Assembly: GCA_012845835.1 (NCBI GenBank)
Contig: JABAKD010000023.1
Location: 27,011,972 to 27,075,971 of the forward strand
DNA: 64,000 bases
Reading direction: 5' to 3'
From: Undaria pinnatifida
Lineage: Eukaryota > Sar > Phaeophyceae > Laminariales > Alariaceae
The first letter of the stretch is position 1. Every line of letters starts with the position of its first letter. The notes beneath the pieces are model-generated. The model saw nothing but the letters and a program-made list of their open reading frames with translations, was not told the origin of the DNA and made no database searches. Positions 11,098 through 21,880 of this stretch are shown one piece after another. A program made the translations under genes and the position numbers.

Positions 11098-11160
11098 TCC
11101 CACGCAGCGTGCTAAGTTGAGCTTCAACCATTCAACCGGTCGTACCCACACCTGACGTTT
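11098..11160 (+). repeat. Family J repeat copy
   Basis: It has the same two conserved blocks as at 4,632 (CACGCAGCGTGCTAAGTTGAG, then GGTCGTACCCACACCTGACG). It lies directly beyond the right end of the palindrome element. Confidence 0.55.
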
Positions 11161-11221
11161 TTCATTCTTTAATGAAAAAATGGTGGCATAACTCGTGATT
11201 ATATTATTTTATTGGTACAGT

Positions 11222-11405
11222 ATTTGTTGTTCTCACATGAACTCGCATAGTCAAGTCCGTGATCACGGGACAGGCTCCAGTCACTCTGGAGCTGAGGAAT
11301 ACCCCAAGGTCACAAACCAAAAGTACACGCATGTATCATCGTAGCTGACGCAATTCATGCCTCTGCCAGAAAAATATAAAATAGTGAAATCGGTAGTCAG
11401 CCTGC
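11222..11405 (-). mobile_element. LINE 3'-end fragment
   Basis: It matches 12,240-12,430 closely, including CAGTCACTCTGGAGCTGAGG and GACGCAATTCATGCCTC. Only the final ~180 bp of the LINE is present. A short TTGTTGTT tail marks the 3' end on the minus strand. Confidence 0.75.
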
Positions 11406-11589
11406 GATGTGACGGTACGTTTCACTCGTTCGGTCGTCATTATAAAGTTTCAAATGCACCGGGAAATAATAGTCAATTTTTGAGTTGTTTCTTGTTTAGT
11501 TCGAAACTTGAAATTTGATTTCTGGAATCCACATCTCGGAAATGCCGCTTTACAAAAATACGGAGTACTAGCCTATATTTAAACAATGA

Positions 11590-12160
11590 AAACATACACC
11601 ACTTCAGCTGTGAGATCGACGAAAAAGATTTTTAAGCACAACTCAGCTTGGCGAGCTGCGTGTGATACTTGGATCGCGCGTGTTACGGAGTGTGTATACC
11701 CTCGTGAAGGACACAGTTCCGTGACTCTCCTGCTAATGCCAGGGTCAACAGGACAAAGACCTTCAACCATGTTATGCGCACCATAACTGTATAACCCGCA
11801 TTAAGGGGGACAAAACCAAACATCTGTGGAAATCATTATGCATGAAGCAATAATTGTTGTGTGAATCAACTTTTGGAGTGGGCTACTTGGGCCTACCGGG
11901 TTCGTACGCAAGTTCCTGGGTACTCCCTGTATATATAGCAGGCCAACGGAGGTCAATCCCAGGCCTAATGCCCGGGTTGTTAGTGTTGTCGAGTCATGAT
12001 GGAACATGCGGTGGACGTCGATCGCTACTGGTCCGAAGTGATCTCTCTTCTGCTCTTGGTGTAATGCAGAGGCACACTCACACACCTGTATTGATCGAAT
12101 GAAGACCGGCGAGTGAGATCTGGCGTTCTGCATCAGGCGTCGGGCGGTGCACACTTAGTC
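11590..12160 (-). repeat. Dispersed repeat family I, copy 1
   Basis: This is an inverted copy of 59,745-60,300. Both encode, in one frame, the segment VFIRSIQVCEC and then GVPRNLR, and end with the family J blocks. A partial third copy is at 57,225-57,430. Sequence is conserved both inside and outside that frame (for example AATGCGGGTTATACAG and GAGGGTATACACAC), so the frame is not evidence of a gene. Confidence 0.7.
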
Positions 12161-12214
12161 CTAAAGCTCTTCAAAAGCCCATCTCACACACTGCCAGGGA
12201 ATACACAAACTATA

Positions 12215-12251
<37 letters not shown>

Positions 12252-12956
12252 CTCACATTAACCCGCATAAACAAGTCCGTGGTCACAGGACAGGCTCCAG
12301 TCACTCTGGAGCTGAGGAATACCCCAGGGAAAACACACACAACCCTAGGTGGTACACGCATATATCACAGCTGACGCAATTCATGCCTCCACCAGAAACA
12401 TCTAAAAGTGAAATCGGGAGTCAGTCTACGATGTGCCAGGTCCAGGCCGGTGCATACGTCTCATTACTCACGCCTGGAGAAACCAAATATTCCGATTGCC
12501 ACCCAAGGAAGACTACCACGTATATATTACACGTAGTATCTATCACTACGCATACGCACGACAGGCGTAAGTCAATTGGAGAAAAACAAACAAAGAAAAG
12601 AAAAGAAGATAAAGGAAAGGAGAAAAGAGAAGAAAAACGAAACAAAACGAAAAAGGCAAGCAAAGAGAAGAATATGACAAGAAAAGCAAGAAAAGATGAG
12701 ACAAGAAAGCAAGGAAAAAAAAGAAGAGAAGAAAAGAAAAAAGAAAAAGAAGCAGAAAAGAAAGAAAATGTCATACTAGCAGACCCTAGGAACTGGCTAA
12801 GGATGGCATTGGGCTAACAGAGGGTATCACGTCCATTATCAATGGCACCTGGGAGAGAACGCAACATGGCGAAGAAGTCAGGGCGGTCTTACGCTATCTT
12901 GTGACGGCCATTAGAAGGCCCACAACTTTCAATACGATGATGGCCAAACCCAGACT

Positions 12957-14450
12957 TCAGTCTCTTGGGTATGGCGCTCCCCCTTCCCCCGCTCCCCCCT
13001 TCCTCCCTTTCCCCCTCCCCCCTCCCCCCCTCCCCCGGTCCCCTCCCCGCCCCCCCCCCCCTTCCATCTCCCCCCGGCCGCTTACAGAGATGCCAACGGT
13101 GGATGGCGCTGCCGCAGCCTTTGCGCGTCGCTCTGCAGCTTTGCGTCTCTCCGTTTCATGCCAATCCCGCATGAACAACTCGGCTCCCTCCTCTACTCTT
13201 CGAAACCATCTGCCAGCCTTCTGAGCAGCCTTTCGCCATCCTTCGAAATTCATTCCAAAGACCGACATATCCTTCTTCAGATGATCCATCCAGTCTTTTT
13301 CTTGCCCCCCTGAGTAGCCCTTACCCCCAACAAACTCCCCAAACATCACCCTCTGTGGCAGACGCTCATCCCCCATACGTGCCGCGAATCCCGCAAACAA
13401 AATTCTCCGTTTGCGCACTATCGCATCAACGCCCTTGGAATCTGTCTGGGCAAGCGCGTCGGCGTACGATAGGGTGTGGTCGTCGCGCTTCCGTTTCCGC
13501 CATCCAAGGCATCGGAGGAGCATGGAGCGGTGAACCCGTCGTAGCCTGTCATAGTCAGGCTTCTTCGGGCTCCACGTCATGCAACCGTACAGCAGTGTCT
13601 TGACCACCTCAGCTTTCAGCAACCGCACCTTCAACCGTACACGCACACCCGGGCGATCATAGATTTCCATCTTGTACCGCTGGAAGCACGCCCAGGCCTT
13701 CTGAAGACGCCGCGTTATTTGAATGCTAAGGTCTCTGTCTGCGGTGATAGCCCCTCCAACCTCAGCTTTCAGCAACCGCACCTTCAACCGTACACGCACA
13801 CCCGGGCGATCATAGATTTCCATCTTGTACCGCTGGAAGCACGCCCAGGCCCTCTGAAGACGCCGCGTTATTTCAATGCTAAGGTCTCTGTCTGCGGTGA
13901 TAGCCCCGCCCAAGTATACAAACTGGATTGTTTGTTTGTATACCTGGCCGGCTGCATTGATCGTGAAGGACACCTTCCCCCCGCTTTTGGTTTCCAGGCA
14001 CATTATCTCTGTTTTTGCCTCGGATACTGTAAGCCCGAACGACGAGCACGCAGTCACGATCGCCGTCATCATCCTTTCCAGCCCTTCTGATGATCGCGAT
14101 ACGATGCCCGCATCGTCCGCGTACAGCATACCCCACAATCTCTGCACCCCCTCCCCCTCCTTACCCCTCCGTCCGTCGGCTTTGCCTGTGCGTGAAGTGC
14201 CCTTCTTCTCGGCTTCCTCCTTTCGCTGGAGCTGCACCATGTTGTCCGTGATGGCTGCATCAGCGAGGAAGCGTTTCTCGGCCACACGCAGTACCGCCGT
14301 GAAAAACATGTTGAACAGCAGTGGCGCGAGCGCGCATCCTTGCCTGAGACCTTGCCCCACGTCGAACTTAACCGAGCACTCTCCATCATCCAGCCGCACG
14401 CATGCTTGATATTTCCCCACAACTTGCAGCACGTACTGACGACAAAAGTT
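12957..14450 (-). pseudogene. LINE reverse transcriptase, N-terminally truncated
   Basis: The frame is open from 14,585 to 12,957, and recognisable protein begins at about residue 45. In order: ACVRLDDGE, the RT motif DVGQGLRQGCALAPLLFN (about residues 75-92), the catalytic LYADDAGIVSRS (about 153-164), GLTVSEAKTEIMCL and FVYLGGAITADRDLS. Next comes a C-terminal part with a LLYGCMTWSP motif and a WMDHLKKDM region, and a Gly/Arg-rich tail at the end. This is the standard order of a non-LTR retrotransposon RT with its thumb and C-terminal domain. The endonuclease and the first RT motifs are missing, so it cannot be autonomous. A 153-bp in-frame internal duplication (51 residues) sits between the palm and the LLYGC motif. 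The (D/A)DD-containing box is intact, so truncation looks recent relative to other elements here. Confidence 0.85.
13606..13911 (-). repeat. In-frame 153-bp tandem duplication inside the LINE RT
   Basis: Two nearly identical copies (13,606-13,758 and 13,759-13,911) encode GGAITADRDLSI...LLKAEV twice. The length is a multiple of three, so the frame survives. Confidence 0.9.
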
Positions 14451-14590
14451 ATGAATACAATAGACAAAGCAAGTAGCATCATACCTACAGTACCGGATGC
14501 AGCAGTAGTTAAAGACGAGAAAACGGTCTAAGAACGGTACCATTGGAGGGCGGGTCGAGTAATAAGGCTCTGGTGCGAGAACCAAGAAAC

Positions 14591-15127
14591 CCGGATTGAA
14601 CTCTCGATGTTGCTCTATGACGGTGCCATGACATGCAAATTAGCCCGGTCACGCAGCTCATGAAACCGTGAAAAAGAAGAGACCATCAAAAAACAAGAAT
14701 AAAAACCATAAGAAAAGCGACCATAGTAGTGAAACGGACAACACACCGTTGTCTTTACGCGTGCGTGTGTCAATTCTACTAAATGGCATTCGCAATCCAG
14801 GGTTAGTTAGCTGGCGCGTCCTTCAGCATGACAGCGATAGCGCGAGCTATCCCTACCGGCGGTCCCCGTTACGACTCCGGCAGCGCCGGATGCATGCGTA
14901 ATTATGTCGACCCGACCTGATCCCTGTAGGAATCAAGGCACAAAAAACGAATCAAGAAAATATATACGGAGTATTTATATACTTGAAACGAGAGTAAATT
15001 TTGTATTTACACCCCCGCCCCCCCCCTCATTATGTACGCAGAGTAGGCAATGCAATTCTTGTTTTTATGAAAAAGTTGAGCGTTGTTTTTTTAATGGCAT
15101 ATATTTATTGAGATGCTCCAGGCCACT
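14591..15127. other. Unassigned, with a diverged family H-like segment
   Basis: 14,765-14,935 resembles 27,165-27,345 (shared TTAGCTGGCGCG-like block, CCCCGGCAGCGC-like block, then TATGTCGACCCGACCTG). It is probably a decayed copy of the upstream part of family H. A C-tract lies at 15,010-15,025. Confidence 0.4.
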
Positions 15128-16222
15128 CTGTAGTATGTTGTTGTCGCTGTTGTTGTTCTCAAGTTAACTCGCCTAATCAAGTCCGTGGTCACAGTACAGG
15201 TTCCCAGAGTGGAAGAATACCCCAGGAAAGAAAAGCACAAAGAAAACCAAGAGTGGTAATAAACACGCATGCATCATAGCTGACGCAATTCATGCCTCCG
15301 CCAGAAATATAAGAATGGAATCGGGAGCCAGCCCACGATGTGCTAGGTCCATACTGGTGCATACGTCGCACTACGCGCGTCTGAAAAAAAACGACTACAC
15401 CGCTTGCCACCCAGAGAAGACTACCACGTATATGTTACACGTGGTACTTATCACTCGCATACGAACGTAAGCCTCAAGTTAACTGGAAAAAAGACAAGAA
15501 AAGACGGAAAAAAAAGAAAGAAAATAAAAAGAAAGCGAAAAAGGAAAGGAAAAAAGAAAAGGAAAGAAAAGAAAAGGAAAGAAAAGAAAAGGAAAGAAAA
15601 GATAAGACAAGACAAGAAAGACTGGAAGACGAAGCAAGGAAAGGAAAGGAGAAAGAACACCATACTAGCAGACCCTATCAACTAACTAAAAACGGCATTG
15701 TTGGGCTTATAGAGGGTACCAAATGCATCAATGGCACTGGGGGGAGAACGCAACAAGGCGAACAAGTCAGGGCGGCGTTAAACTTGTGACGGCCATTGGA
15801 AGGCCCACAAGCTTCAAGACGGTGATAGCCAGACCCAGACCTCAGTCTCTTGAGCATGTCTCTTGAGCCTGACGCCCCCCCTCCACCCCCCCCCCCCCCT
15901 CCCCCTTGCCCCTCCCCCCTCCTCCCGCCCCCCCCCGCTTCCTTCCCCACGGCCGCTTAGAGATGCCGATGGTGGATGGCGCTGCCGCGGCCTTTGCATG
16001 GCGCTCTGCAGCTCTGCATATCCCCGTGTCATGCCCGTTCCGCATGCATGACTCTGCTCCCTCCTCTACCCGAAACCATCTGCCGGCCTTTTGTGCATCC
16101 TTCCGCCACCCTTCGAACTGCATTCCAAAGGCCAACATATCCTCCTGCAGGTACATCATCCAGTCCTTCTCTTGCCCCCCTGAGTAGCTCTCACCCCCAA
16201 CAAGCTCCCCAAACATGACCCA
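15128..16222 (-). mobile_element. Second LINE fragment with 3' tail
   Basis: On the minus strand it starts within the RT C-terminus at VMFGELVGG (16,220), passes WRKDAQKAGRWF and ends in the same 3' region and purine-rich tract (15,490-15,660) as the first LINE. The tail is a degenerate TTG tract at 15,131-15,160. Gly-rich low-complexity coding (15,860-15,950) is C-rich on the plus strand. The copy is only the last ~1.1 kb and is not functional. Confidence 0.8.
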
Positions 16223-16546
16223 GTATGTGTATACCTGGTAACACAAGATACCAATTATTAATCCTTCAGCTTTTCCTAGCTGGAGACAGGAAGATGAGAC
16301 CTGCTCTCAAAAGAGGCGACAATATTATGATTTTCGGCAAAACTTCCGGAACCCCGCCGAGAAGATCGGAAAACAGCTGCAAGAGCTGCGCGAGCAGAAA
16401 AAAAAAGTGCTACGTTTGAGAGTCCCCCCCTTATAATCCGTATGGAAAAAGTGGGTCCGCAGATGAGAAGGAACAAACATGATTACAAGTATGTTTTCAT
16501 ATATTTCCGAGTCTTCATATATAGATATCACCCAACTTAACCCAAC

Positions 16547-16640
16547 TTTTTTTTTTTTTCATCCTCCGGCGGATGGGGAAAAATAAAGCTTTAGCTCACC
16601 ACAGTTCCACGTATTTTCATACGCGTCGTGTGTCGGCTTA
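16547..16640 (-). repeat. Family H poly(A)-tailed repeat copy
   Basis: A T run of about 12, then ATCCTCCGGCGGATGGGG, AAAAATAAAGC and TACGCGTCGTGTGTCGG. It abuts the satellite that follows. Confidence 0.7.
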
Positions 16641-16990
16641 ACCCAACGTATAATCATATACTTATGTTTCCATTCCACGCCTCCTGACCTCAAGATATGC
16701 ATGCCTACCCATGCTGTCATATTAATAGAACAGTATATAACCCAACTTAACCCAACTTATAATCATATACAGTACTTATGTTTCCATTCCACGCCTTCTG
16801 TCTGCTTATTTTTGCACTCCACACCTCCTGACCGCAAGATATGCATTCCTACCCATGCTATCATATGAATATAACAGTTTTGTTTAACTGTCATCCCAGT
16901 CACGTAATATATCATATAACCCACATTATAATCATATAGTTATTTTCTCATTCCATGCCTCCAGGCTGCATGATCTCCGTTCCTGATCAT
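16641..16990 (+). repeat. Satellite family G, left part
   Basis: Degenerate tandem units of about 110 bp with the order ATAACCCAACTTATAATCATA, TTTCCATTCCACGCC, a CTGCATGATATGCATTCC-like block and TTTGTTTAACTGTCATCCCA. The array continues at 20,158 after element A and recurs at 26,575-27,070. Confidence 0.7.
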
Positions 16991-17303
16991 TATAGACACG
17001 CCTAGGCCAGACAGGGTCTATTGACCAGAGGTGTCCCCCCTTGGCCAAGGGGTCTGGTTAGCACCATTTAGGTGCTAAAAGAGAGAGAACCTGTTGTTGC
17101 ATTAGCTCCAAAACCCGGAAATACAAGCGATCCTAAACCTGGATCCCTATACCAGAATCCAGAATAGGACAAATGGAAACCCCTGCACCATAAGATCCAA
17201 TACACTCGCTTCTCGGACCCTCAACGGTAAATCACCGCATGTAAGATCAGCTATCATCTCTTATCACCAACACTACACACTCTCTGCTGCTCCACTGTCT
17301 ACA
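16991..17303 (-). repeat. LTR of element A (left)
   Basis: 313 bp. Similar to 19,853-20,157 and to both LTRs of element B. Shared blocks include GTCTATTGACCAGAGG, GCACCATTTAGGTGCTAAAA and CCCCTGCACCATAAGATCCA. Confidence 0.9.
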
Positions 17304-17550
17304 ATGCCCCTAAACGCGAGTTGCTACTCGAAGTAGTTCATAAACAAGCTTTGAAAAAAGGGAGCACCAGCCACACAAAAAACATGAAAGAAAACATACA
17401 TGTCGTTTTTGAATGATGAACGACCACACACATCGATACCGTACCCAATGAATACGTGTCATGAAACATCACGATACTTCACAAGAACTAAAAAAATACG
17501 TACACCAGGCAAAAATCATGCGTTTAAACACAGCAGTTATTGCAATAAAT

Positions 17551-17975
17551 CAAGGGTGTGTTCGGTGCGGTACGTACCGAGGCGCACGGGCGGTATGTAC
17601 CGCCGGTGTTACCGGTACCGGAAACTTCGGTAAGTTCGGTACGACATCAATACCGGTACCGGCGGTGCCGGTACAGACTTTGGTACCGGTACCGGACAAT
17701 TCGGTAAGTTCGGTACGACGTCAAAACAGGTACCGGAAACTTCGGTAAGTTCGGTACATCAATGCCGGTACCGGACACTTCGGCAAGTTCGGTAGGGCAT
17801 CAATACCGGTACCGGACATTTGGGTAGGTTCGGTACAACATCAATACAGGTACCGGACACTTTGGTAAGTTCGGTACGACATCAACACCGGTACCGGCGA
17901 TACCGGTGTGCACGTACATACCGGAGTCGGTACCGGTACGACATCCATACCGGTACCGTACCGAACCCACCCTTG
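17551..17975. mobile_element. 425-bp TIR element of GGTACCGGTACCG repeats nested in element A
   Basis: The ends are CAAGGGTGTGTTCGGT and, reverse complemented, CAAGGGTGGGTTCGGT. The 4-bp flank AAAT occurs on both sides (17,547-17,550 and 17,976-17,979). The interior is a run of units pairing TACCGGTACCGG with CACTTCGGTAAGTTCGGTAC. The related element B lacks this insert at the corresponding place, confirming that it is an insertion. Superfamily not resolved. Confidence 0.75.
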
Positions 17976-17999
17976 AAATATGACATGGGTAACCGTCAT

Positions 18000-19852
18000 T
18001 TTTCGCAAGAAATACGTCAAGGTAAATATCTTCGTCTTCTATGTACGCGCGTACAAAACGCTAAAATGACGTACAAATAGCCAACGAAAAAATACCGCCA
18101 ATACATTCCAGGACGACCTTCACGCAAGTTACGCGAAAGCCGCAGAGAATAACTCACAGCCTAATACCTCATTACTGATTCAGCTTTGTCCTTATTTGCA
18201 ATTCATTGACATCACACGAACATGCATCACGCATTCAGCAAGGCTCGCTTGTTTCAATACGCAAACCAGCAGCGATACATGAGCACACTCATTGATTGTA
18301 CTACGACAGAACAAGACAATCGCCTCATGCGCCCGGAAACACATAGCACAAACGACCATACGAAAATGACCAATACAAAATATACGGAAGGCACAAATAT
18401 CTACTACTCGCACACACAGCCAGCACATGTGTACCGCTGTATAGCAAACTTAAACATCGGGTTCTGATGCGTGTCGGTTGGCCCTTAAGTAGTTTCCTTC
18501 AACTGGAGAGATTCCTTAATTTTTCACTTGGAATGCATCGGAATGCACATAACGATAGACTCTCATACTGCTCCTCTGTTCATTAGAAACAACACAACTT
18601 TGCGTAAGAAACACGCCAATCCGTCAAACGCAATCAACGTATCCTTTGTTTTTCACACGACGCAGAGCACACACTCTAGGTATACGTGCATCTGCACTCA
18701 ATGTGTGTTGGAAAACGCTCGCTACAACGCGCTTCACGGCAGTACAGGTTTTGCATCCGTTGTACGGACACGCCACGAAACCTACGCTCGCTTCAACCTG
18801 TTGGTGAAAACGCCATGCTAATGCACATGTGTGTATGCTTCGAACGCAAATTACGGTTTCATACGGTTTGGAACACGAGCTCCGTCAGGCTGACTCGTCC
18901 ATATGCAGCGGGGAAAGCAAGTGCCAGGTTCTTTGCGGCAATACGTGGACATGTTTGTTCTCGTGCAGAGGCCATCGGCGTGCACACACGCACTTTAACC
19001 CCCCCCTTTCACTAAACCTTCAGCAGCTTGTCCGCGACAAGATTATTCTGCTACACACAAGCACTCAAACCAAATTGACACCAGTCGTAAATCACGCGTA
19101 GTATGCCGCATATTGCTGTATGGACAACGAGCGTGACACTAACCTAGACGGGGTATAATTTTAGCATGCAAAGCACGCAGCACGCTTGCCCCGAAGTTCT
19201 AAATAAGACACGACGCGCGACAATGGACGCAACAAATACAGCAGTATCTTCTAAAACAAAATCAAACCCACACCTTGAAAGCAAGACTTGCGCGGGGCTC
19301 TATGGTGGAAGCCAAGTCAGCACACAGCCTGTACAACACAAGAGCCAAGCTCTCATCGCCTGGAGGCATTCGAGTTCGCAACCACCCCCTTTCAGCGGCA
19401 CTCCAGCTCCTCGTATTCTGAAATACAGTGCGCAACCGCCTTCTCGAACGGCTGTATACACGTGTGATTTCCTCACTCCTCGCTCCGCCTCCCGAAGTGG
19501 ATATCTTCGCGACGATCTAGAAGCCCAGCAAGGGAGATTGAAGCATCTCGCCGCGTTCATCACATTCACACGCTTCGCATGTGATGCCGCGCCTTCCCCC
19601 TCGGGGCGCGCGACGCCGCGGCCCTCAGTCGGCATCGCTGCACCACCGCATTCCTGTGTGTTCATCTCGCCAGCATGCCCCCCCAAAGCCTTGAGCCCTC
19701 GTGATCGACAGTGTGTCTTTGCTGCCCAAGTTGAACCTTCAGCGCCGAAACACGGCCCAATCCACCTGCTTGCTGCTACCGCAATCATACCGGAGAAAAA
19801 TCCTGACTACCATCGATGTGTTCAACCTGAGTTATCGATAACTTTAGACACG
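18000..19852. other. Interior of LTR element A, no supported gene
   Basis: The 253-codon plus-strand frame at 19,166-19,927 runs into the LTR. In element B its counterpart is broken in several frames while the DNA stays similar, so I read it as chance openness. No PBS that matches a tRNA 3' end could be identified next to either LTR. Confidence 0.5.
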
Positions 19853-20157
19853 CCTAGAGCCAGGCAGGGTCTATTGACCAGAGGTTGTCCCCCCTTGGCC
19901 ACAGGGGGGCTGGTCAGCACCATTTAGGTACTAAAATAGAGAAAAGTTGGTTTATTAGCCCCAAAACGCGGAAAGACAAGCGATCCTAATCCCGGATCCG
20001 TATACCAGAATCCAGAATAGGAATAAATGGAAACCCCTGCACCATAAGATCCAATATTTTTGCTCATCGGATCCTCAACGGTAAATCACCGCAAGTAAGA
20101 ACAGCTATCATCTCTTATCACCAACACTACGCACTCCCTGGTGCTCCACTGTCCACA
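19853..20157 (-). repeat. LTR of element A (right)
   Basis: 305 bp, diverged from the left LTR by substitutions and small indels, so the insertion is old. Confidence 0.9.
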
Positions 20158-20345
20158 TCATGTCTTGCCGGTAACATCATATATGATATAACCCCAAATT
20201 AAGCATATGTTTGTGTTCCATTTCATGCCTTCGGGCTGCATGATATGTATTCCTTATTATTCCAAGACAACTTTGTTTGACCATGCTTTCCCGGGGACAT
20301 AAATATACCCGGTACGATATAACGTAACATTATAATCATACAATG
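20158..20345 (+). repeat. Satellite family G, right part
   Basis: Resumes the array split by element A: GATATAACCCCAAATTAAGC, then TTCCATTTCATGCCTTCGGG and CATGATATGTATTCC. Confidence 0.7.
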
Positions 20346-20348
20346 ATC

Positions 20349-20378
20349 GGGCGGGGCCGCCGATAGGCGGCCCCGCCC
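20349..20378. other. Perfect 13-bp stem with GATA loop
   Basis: GGGCGGGGCCGCC, GATA, GGCGGCCCCGCCC. The GC-rich hairpin is isolated in AT-rich sequence at the end of the satellite. No T run follows that would suggest a terminator. Confidence 0.85.
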
Positions 20379-20379
20379 T

Positions 20380-21291
20380 CCATAAAAGTTGGAGAGTGAA
20401 GATAAAATAGTAAATCGAGAAGTGATGGGGGTACCAAGAGGTGGAGGTTTCCGCAGGGAAAGAAGTACAACTTGAAAAGTGGAAACGCAATGTGTATGAG
20501 TTTGAAGGTGACAATTATAAAAGCGCCAACGTATTGTGTGTAAGTGTGACGGTTACGAAACATCAATTCCCAAGGGACAAAAGGAAAATGAAAACGGCGA
20601 GGGAAAAAGCACCTCGGGTGAAAGGGTTGAAAAGCGCTCTGGTCCGTGGCCGTGACATCGCCGTCCGGAAGGGAAAAAATCCCATTGGACGTGCGCATTT
20701 GGCGCCAACAATGAAGTTGCGAAGCATGGTGATTTGTTATCATCATTGGCAGATAATAACACGTACACCCCGGCGAGATGCACGCATGGAACCATGAGAA
20801 TACACGCCGTTTATCTGAACTCGAACTGCATCAGCCGCCCGTGGTTGAACAGGTTGAAATTGAACCTGCCACGCAAATTGTAGGCCATACGTGTGACCTC
20901 AGATAAGCACTACGCACATCACGACGTCACGGGACACTTATTAAACGCGTGCATATCATAGGTATGTACTTGTATGCACCCAGAGGGTTGAAACGACGCA
21001 AAAAAATCTCTCAATAAAGAGATGAAAGAAAACTCGGAAAAAACGATAAACGTTGGAAAAACATAAACGCCAGGCAAGCCAACCCATGATTGATACGGGT
21101 ACAGGAAGTACTACCCTGAGTACTACCCTGATGAACGACACACACACACTTCATGTCAAAGTTTCTAAAAAAACAGTGAGAAATCTTAGTACACGGTACT
21201 GAAAAGGAAGCCGCGAAAACATGAATTAACGCTAGCGAAACTACCCCGGTTTTCCTTCTGTTTCTGAGCTGACTGTCCTAGGGAAAGATAG
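20380..21291. other. Unassigned
   Basis: Lys/Arg-rich plus-strand frame 20,441-20,797 has no recognisable motif. The rest is short frames with no repeat partner found. Confidence 0.4.
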
Positions 21292-21815
21292 TTACGGGAA
21301 AGGCTGGGTGCCTGAGATTCCGCAATGGAAACACTTGGACAACCTAAATACGACAAATAAAGGCACTGGGCCGGGAAAGCAGCGCAGCCGCATATCGGAA
21401 CCCAAAAATGAGAACGGCAAACGACTAAAAAAATGCATAATTCCACAGTTGATGGAAGCATCTTGACGGAAGCCTTGGGTAGGAAGGCGCCGAGCATTCG
21501 TCAGGGAGGGGTATGGCATCTCCTCAAGACGAAGAAGGAAGGCTATACCACCTGTGGCGGGGGATGGTTGGTGGAGAGCGTCGCGAATAATTAGCTTGAA
21601 AGTGTCATAATGGCGGGAGAGGTGTGTGTAACGCAGGTGGATATCTTGTGTTGTGGCGAAATCAGGGGTGGGGGGGGTGCTGTGGTCGAAGTGAACGTGG
21701 ATTTCTTTTCCGAAGATATCTGGAACAGCTGTCAGTTCTGGTTGACCCATGTATGTGTATAGTAAGGACATCCTGGCAAAATAGGCCTCGGGTTTGCCGA
21801 CGGGATGGTGGCATT
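21292..21815 (-). pseudogene. OTU-like cysteine protease, C-terminal half fragment
   Basis: The minus-strand frame is open from about 21,815 (after a TAA) to 21,292, with an ATG at 21,771. It contains EAYFARMSLLYTYMGQPELTA, then IFGKEIHVHFDHS, then DIHLRYTHLSRHYDTFKL. The arrangement Y-x3-M, a G-x-x-EL-x-A helix, an I-x-V strand and an HL-x-Y..HY pair is that of the second half of OTU deubiquitinase-like domains, where the final His is catalytic. The N-terminal DGNC cysteine motif is not found upstream: the 3' exon of the spliced gene ends at 21,881, only 65 bases away. It is probably a fragment, perhaps brought by a transposon, since OTU domains are known in some mobile elements. An alternative is an unseen upstream exon. 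Confidence 0.45.
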
Positions 21816-21880
21816 AAATAAGGTGGCAAATTTTATAGTTTAGAAAAGTCGGATAAAAATGCAGGACCCTGCTGACCTGA

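Larger units (their letters stand above)
12216..14450 (-). mobile_element. 5'-truncated LINE with (CAA)n 3' tail
   Basis: On the minus strand it runs from the reverse transcriptase (from about 14,450) through a 3' region containing a purine-rich tract (12,580-12,775) to a (CAA)12 tail (12,216-12,251 on the plus strand as TTG). The same 3' region is present at 15,128-16,222, 11,222-11,405, 56,435-56,720 and 8,745-8,857. A simple-sequence tail instead of poly(A) is known for several LINE clades. The 5' boundary is an estimate, placed where recognisable RT sequence begins. Confidence 0.8.
16991..20157 (-). mobile_element. Non-coding LTR retrotransposon A (LARD/TRIM-like)
   Basis: Two direct repeats, 16,991-17,303 and 19,853-20,157, begin TATAGACA or TTTAGACA and end TGTCTACA or TGTCCACA as read on the plus strand. 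They are flanked by a perfect 4-bp target duplication, TCAT (16,987-16,990 and 20,158-20,161). The insertion splits satellite G. A G-rich tract (GGGGCAT on the minus strand) adjoins the left LTR, which fits a polypurine tract and suggests minus orientation. No Gag, protease, RT or integrase motif is visible in the interior, so it would need enzymes from another element. An inverted relative is element B (45,147-48,281). The interior carries the nested insert at 17,551-17,975. Confidence 0.85.

Noticed and set aside
12113..12817. 234-codon plus-strand frame with poly-Cys and Lys/Glu-rich tail
   Set aside because: It is the antisense of the LINE 3' region; its content comes from the TTG tail and the purine-rich tract.
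19166..19927. 253-codon plus-strand open frame in LTR element A
   Set aside because: It runs into the LTR, and the matching DNA in element B has shifted and broken frames; no domain is visible.
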